A DNA stretch of 64,000 nucleotides from Paenibacillus pinisoli. Its GTDB lineage: Bacteria > Bacillota > Bacilli > Paenibacillales > Paenibacillaceae. The notes below the pieces were generated by a model. That model did not search any database. It was not told the origin of the DNA and saw only the letters and a program-made list of their open reading frames with translations. Positions 63,539-64,000 of this stretch are shown here, one piece after another. The stretch is taken from positions 744,001-808,000 of the forward strand of contig NZ_QXQB01000001.1 of assembly GCF_003605435.1 (NCBI RefSeq). The letters are read 5' to 3'. The stretch's first letter is position 1. Each line of letters begins with the position of its first letter. The position numbers were made by a program, and so were the translations under genes.

Positions 63539-63588
63539 AGGTGTACGACCTCTCTTCTAGTTTAGGAAAAATAGGACCGGTCCATTAA

Positions 63589-64000
63589 TTATGACTCCCT
63601 CATATAAAGAGCCGCTTGGCAATAGCGTCTCGCCAGCGCTTGCAGGCGGGCGGCTTGAATCGAGATTACGGCGACGAACAGCATCGTATGAAGCGCCGCC
63701 TTCTGGTCATCCGTCAAGGCTGACGCTTCCTCAGCCGACTTGGCCGCTTCCTCCCAGACCGCTTGCTCCATCTGCTCTTCATTCATGGAATTCCACAGCC
63801 TGCGGCGGTCAAGCGCCTGATACAAGCTCGTGTAACAATCGAATATCATCAGCGGCGTTATACCCTCTAGCTTCCCAGTGCCTTCGCAGAACAGCATGGC
63901 GAACAGCCGTCTGATCGACTCAAAGTCCAGGTTGGCTTTCAGGTCGTCGATCATGAGCAGCATCGCCGTCTGGTCGAGCGAATATTTTTTGCCCGCTTGC
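63589..64000 (-). CDS. C-terminal part of a DUF1836-like protein (cut by window edge)
   Basis: The open frame enters from the right edge and reads QAGKKYSLDQTAMLLMIDDL then LDFESIRRLFAMLF, a pattern I associate with DUF1836, whose N-terminus (outside the window) is a MerR-like helix-turn-helix. The remaining part is all-alpha. If so, it is a transcription regulator heading the UbiA/kinase gene run. The start lies beyond the window; the internal ATG at 63963 has no ribosome site. Confidence 0.55.
   Translation of the reverse strand, partial: QAGKKYSLDQTAMLLMIDDLKANLDFESIRRLFAMLFCEGTGKLEGITPLMIFDCYTSLYQALDRRRLWNSMNEEQMEQAVWEEAAKSAEEASALTDDQKAALHTMLFVAVISIQAARLQALARRYCQAALYMRES

Overview
The window is chromosomal DNA of an endospore-forming, low-GC-phylum Gram-positive of the Paenibacillus type (Paenibacillaceae). 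The evidence is a complete spoIIGA-sigE-sigG locus, spoVD and spoVE inside the division and cell-wall (dcw) cluster, a bacillithiol synthase (bshC), GerR, YteA and YlaJ sporulation-type proteins, and an LL-diaminopimelate aminotransferase. Nearly everything is on the minus strand, so the window reads in biological order from right to left. There is no rRNA, tRNA, insertion sequence, prophage or CRISPR.

Layout from left to right: (1) 1-3.6 kb: 5' part of dapL, rluD-lspA (overlapping), a YteA-type DksA/TraR gene in the opposite direction, and a small DUF5665 membrane protein. (2) 3.7-7.3 kb: ileS, encoding what looks like a type 2 isoleucyl-tRNA synthetase, behind a well-preserved Ile T-box leader and its promoter. 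(3) 7.3-11.4 kb: divIVA, ylmH, ylmG, sepF, ylmE, pgeF, ylmC. (4) 11.6-14.4 kb: sigG, sigE, spoIIGA, then an 865-bp gene-free gap. (5) 15.1-35.1 kb: the dcw cluster, transcribed as mraZ-rsmH-ftsL-pbpB-spoVD-murE-murF-mraY-murD-spoVE-murG-murB-murA-divIB, then ftsA-ftsZ behind their own regulatory region. (6) 35.3-42.3 kb: ahcY, bshC, a DUF3397 protein, a PanE-type reductase, gerR, a DUF2626 protein and a MidA-type methyltransferase. (7) 42.3-45.6 kb: the least ordinary part. A secreted coiled-coil protein sits behind a palindromic 38-bp tandem repeat array; a second, unrelated 51-bp palindromic array lies beside an orphan membrane-anchored solute-binding protein. (8) 45.8-53.1 kb: ylaK, ylaJ, a newly called 47-residue gene, an LCP protein, a small coupled gene, ylaH, typA, a LiaF-like membrane protein and a TerC protein. 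(9) 53.3-57.2 kb: a second, divergent TerC protein, the nifZ-thiI pair and a lytic transglycosylase. (10) 57.4-64 kb: a YwaF/DUF2339 membrane pair and a tightly packed run of a putative DUF1836 regulator, a UbiA prenyltransferase, a beta-rich protein, a histidine kinase and a response regulator.

The genes form one long cell-cycle and envelope block. It makes lipid II (murA-G, mraY), polymerises and crosslinks it (SpoVE, PBP2B, SpoVD), places the septum (FtsZ, FtsA, SepF, DivIB, FtsL, DivIVA), and switches to sporulation (SpoIIGA-SigE, SigG, GerR). Regulatory signals visible in the DNA fit this: 10-bp-phased MraZ boxes before mraZ, a near-consensus sigma-H promoter and a Spo0A-like box before ftsA, a long-spacer promoter before spoIIGA, and the Ile T-box before ileS. 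The main unexplained items are the two palindromic repeat families (one with a relative just upstream of divIB) and the five-gene run at the right end. I found no obvious entirely new defence or biosynthetic system.
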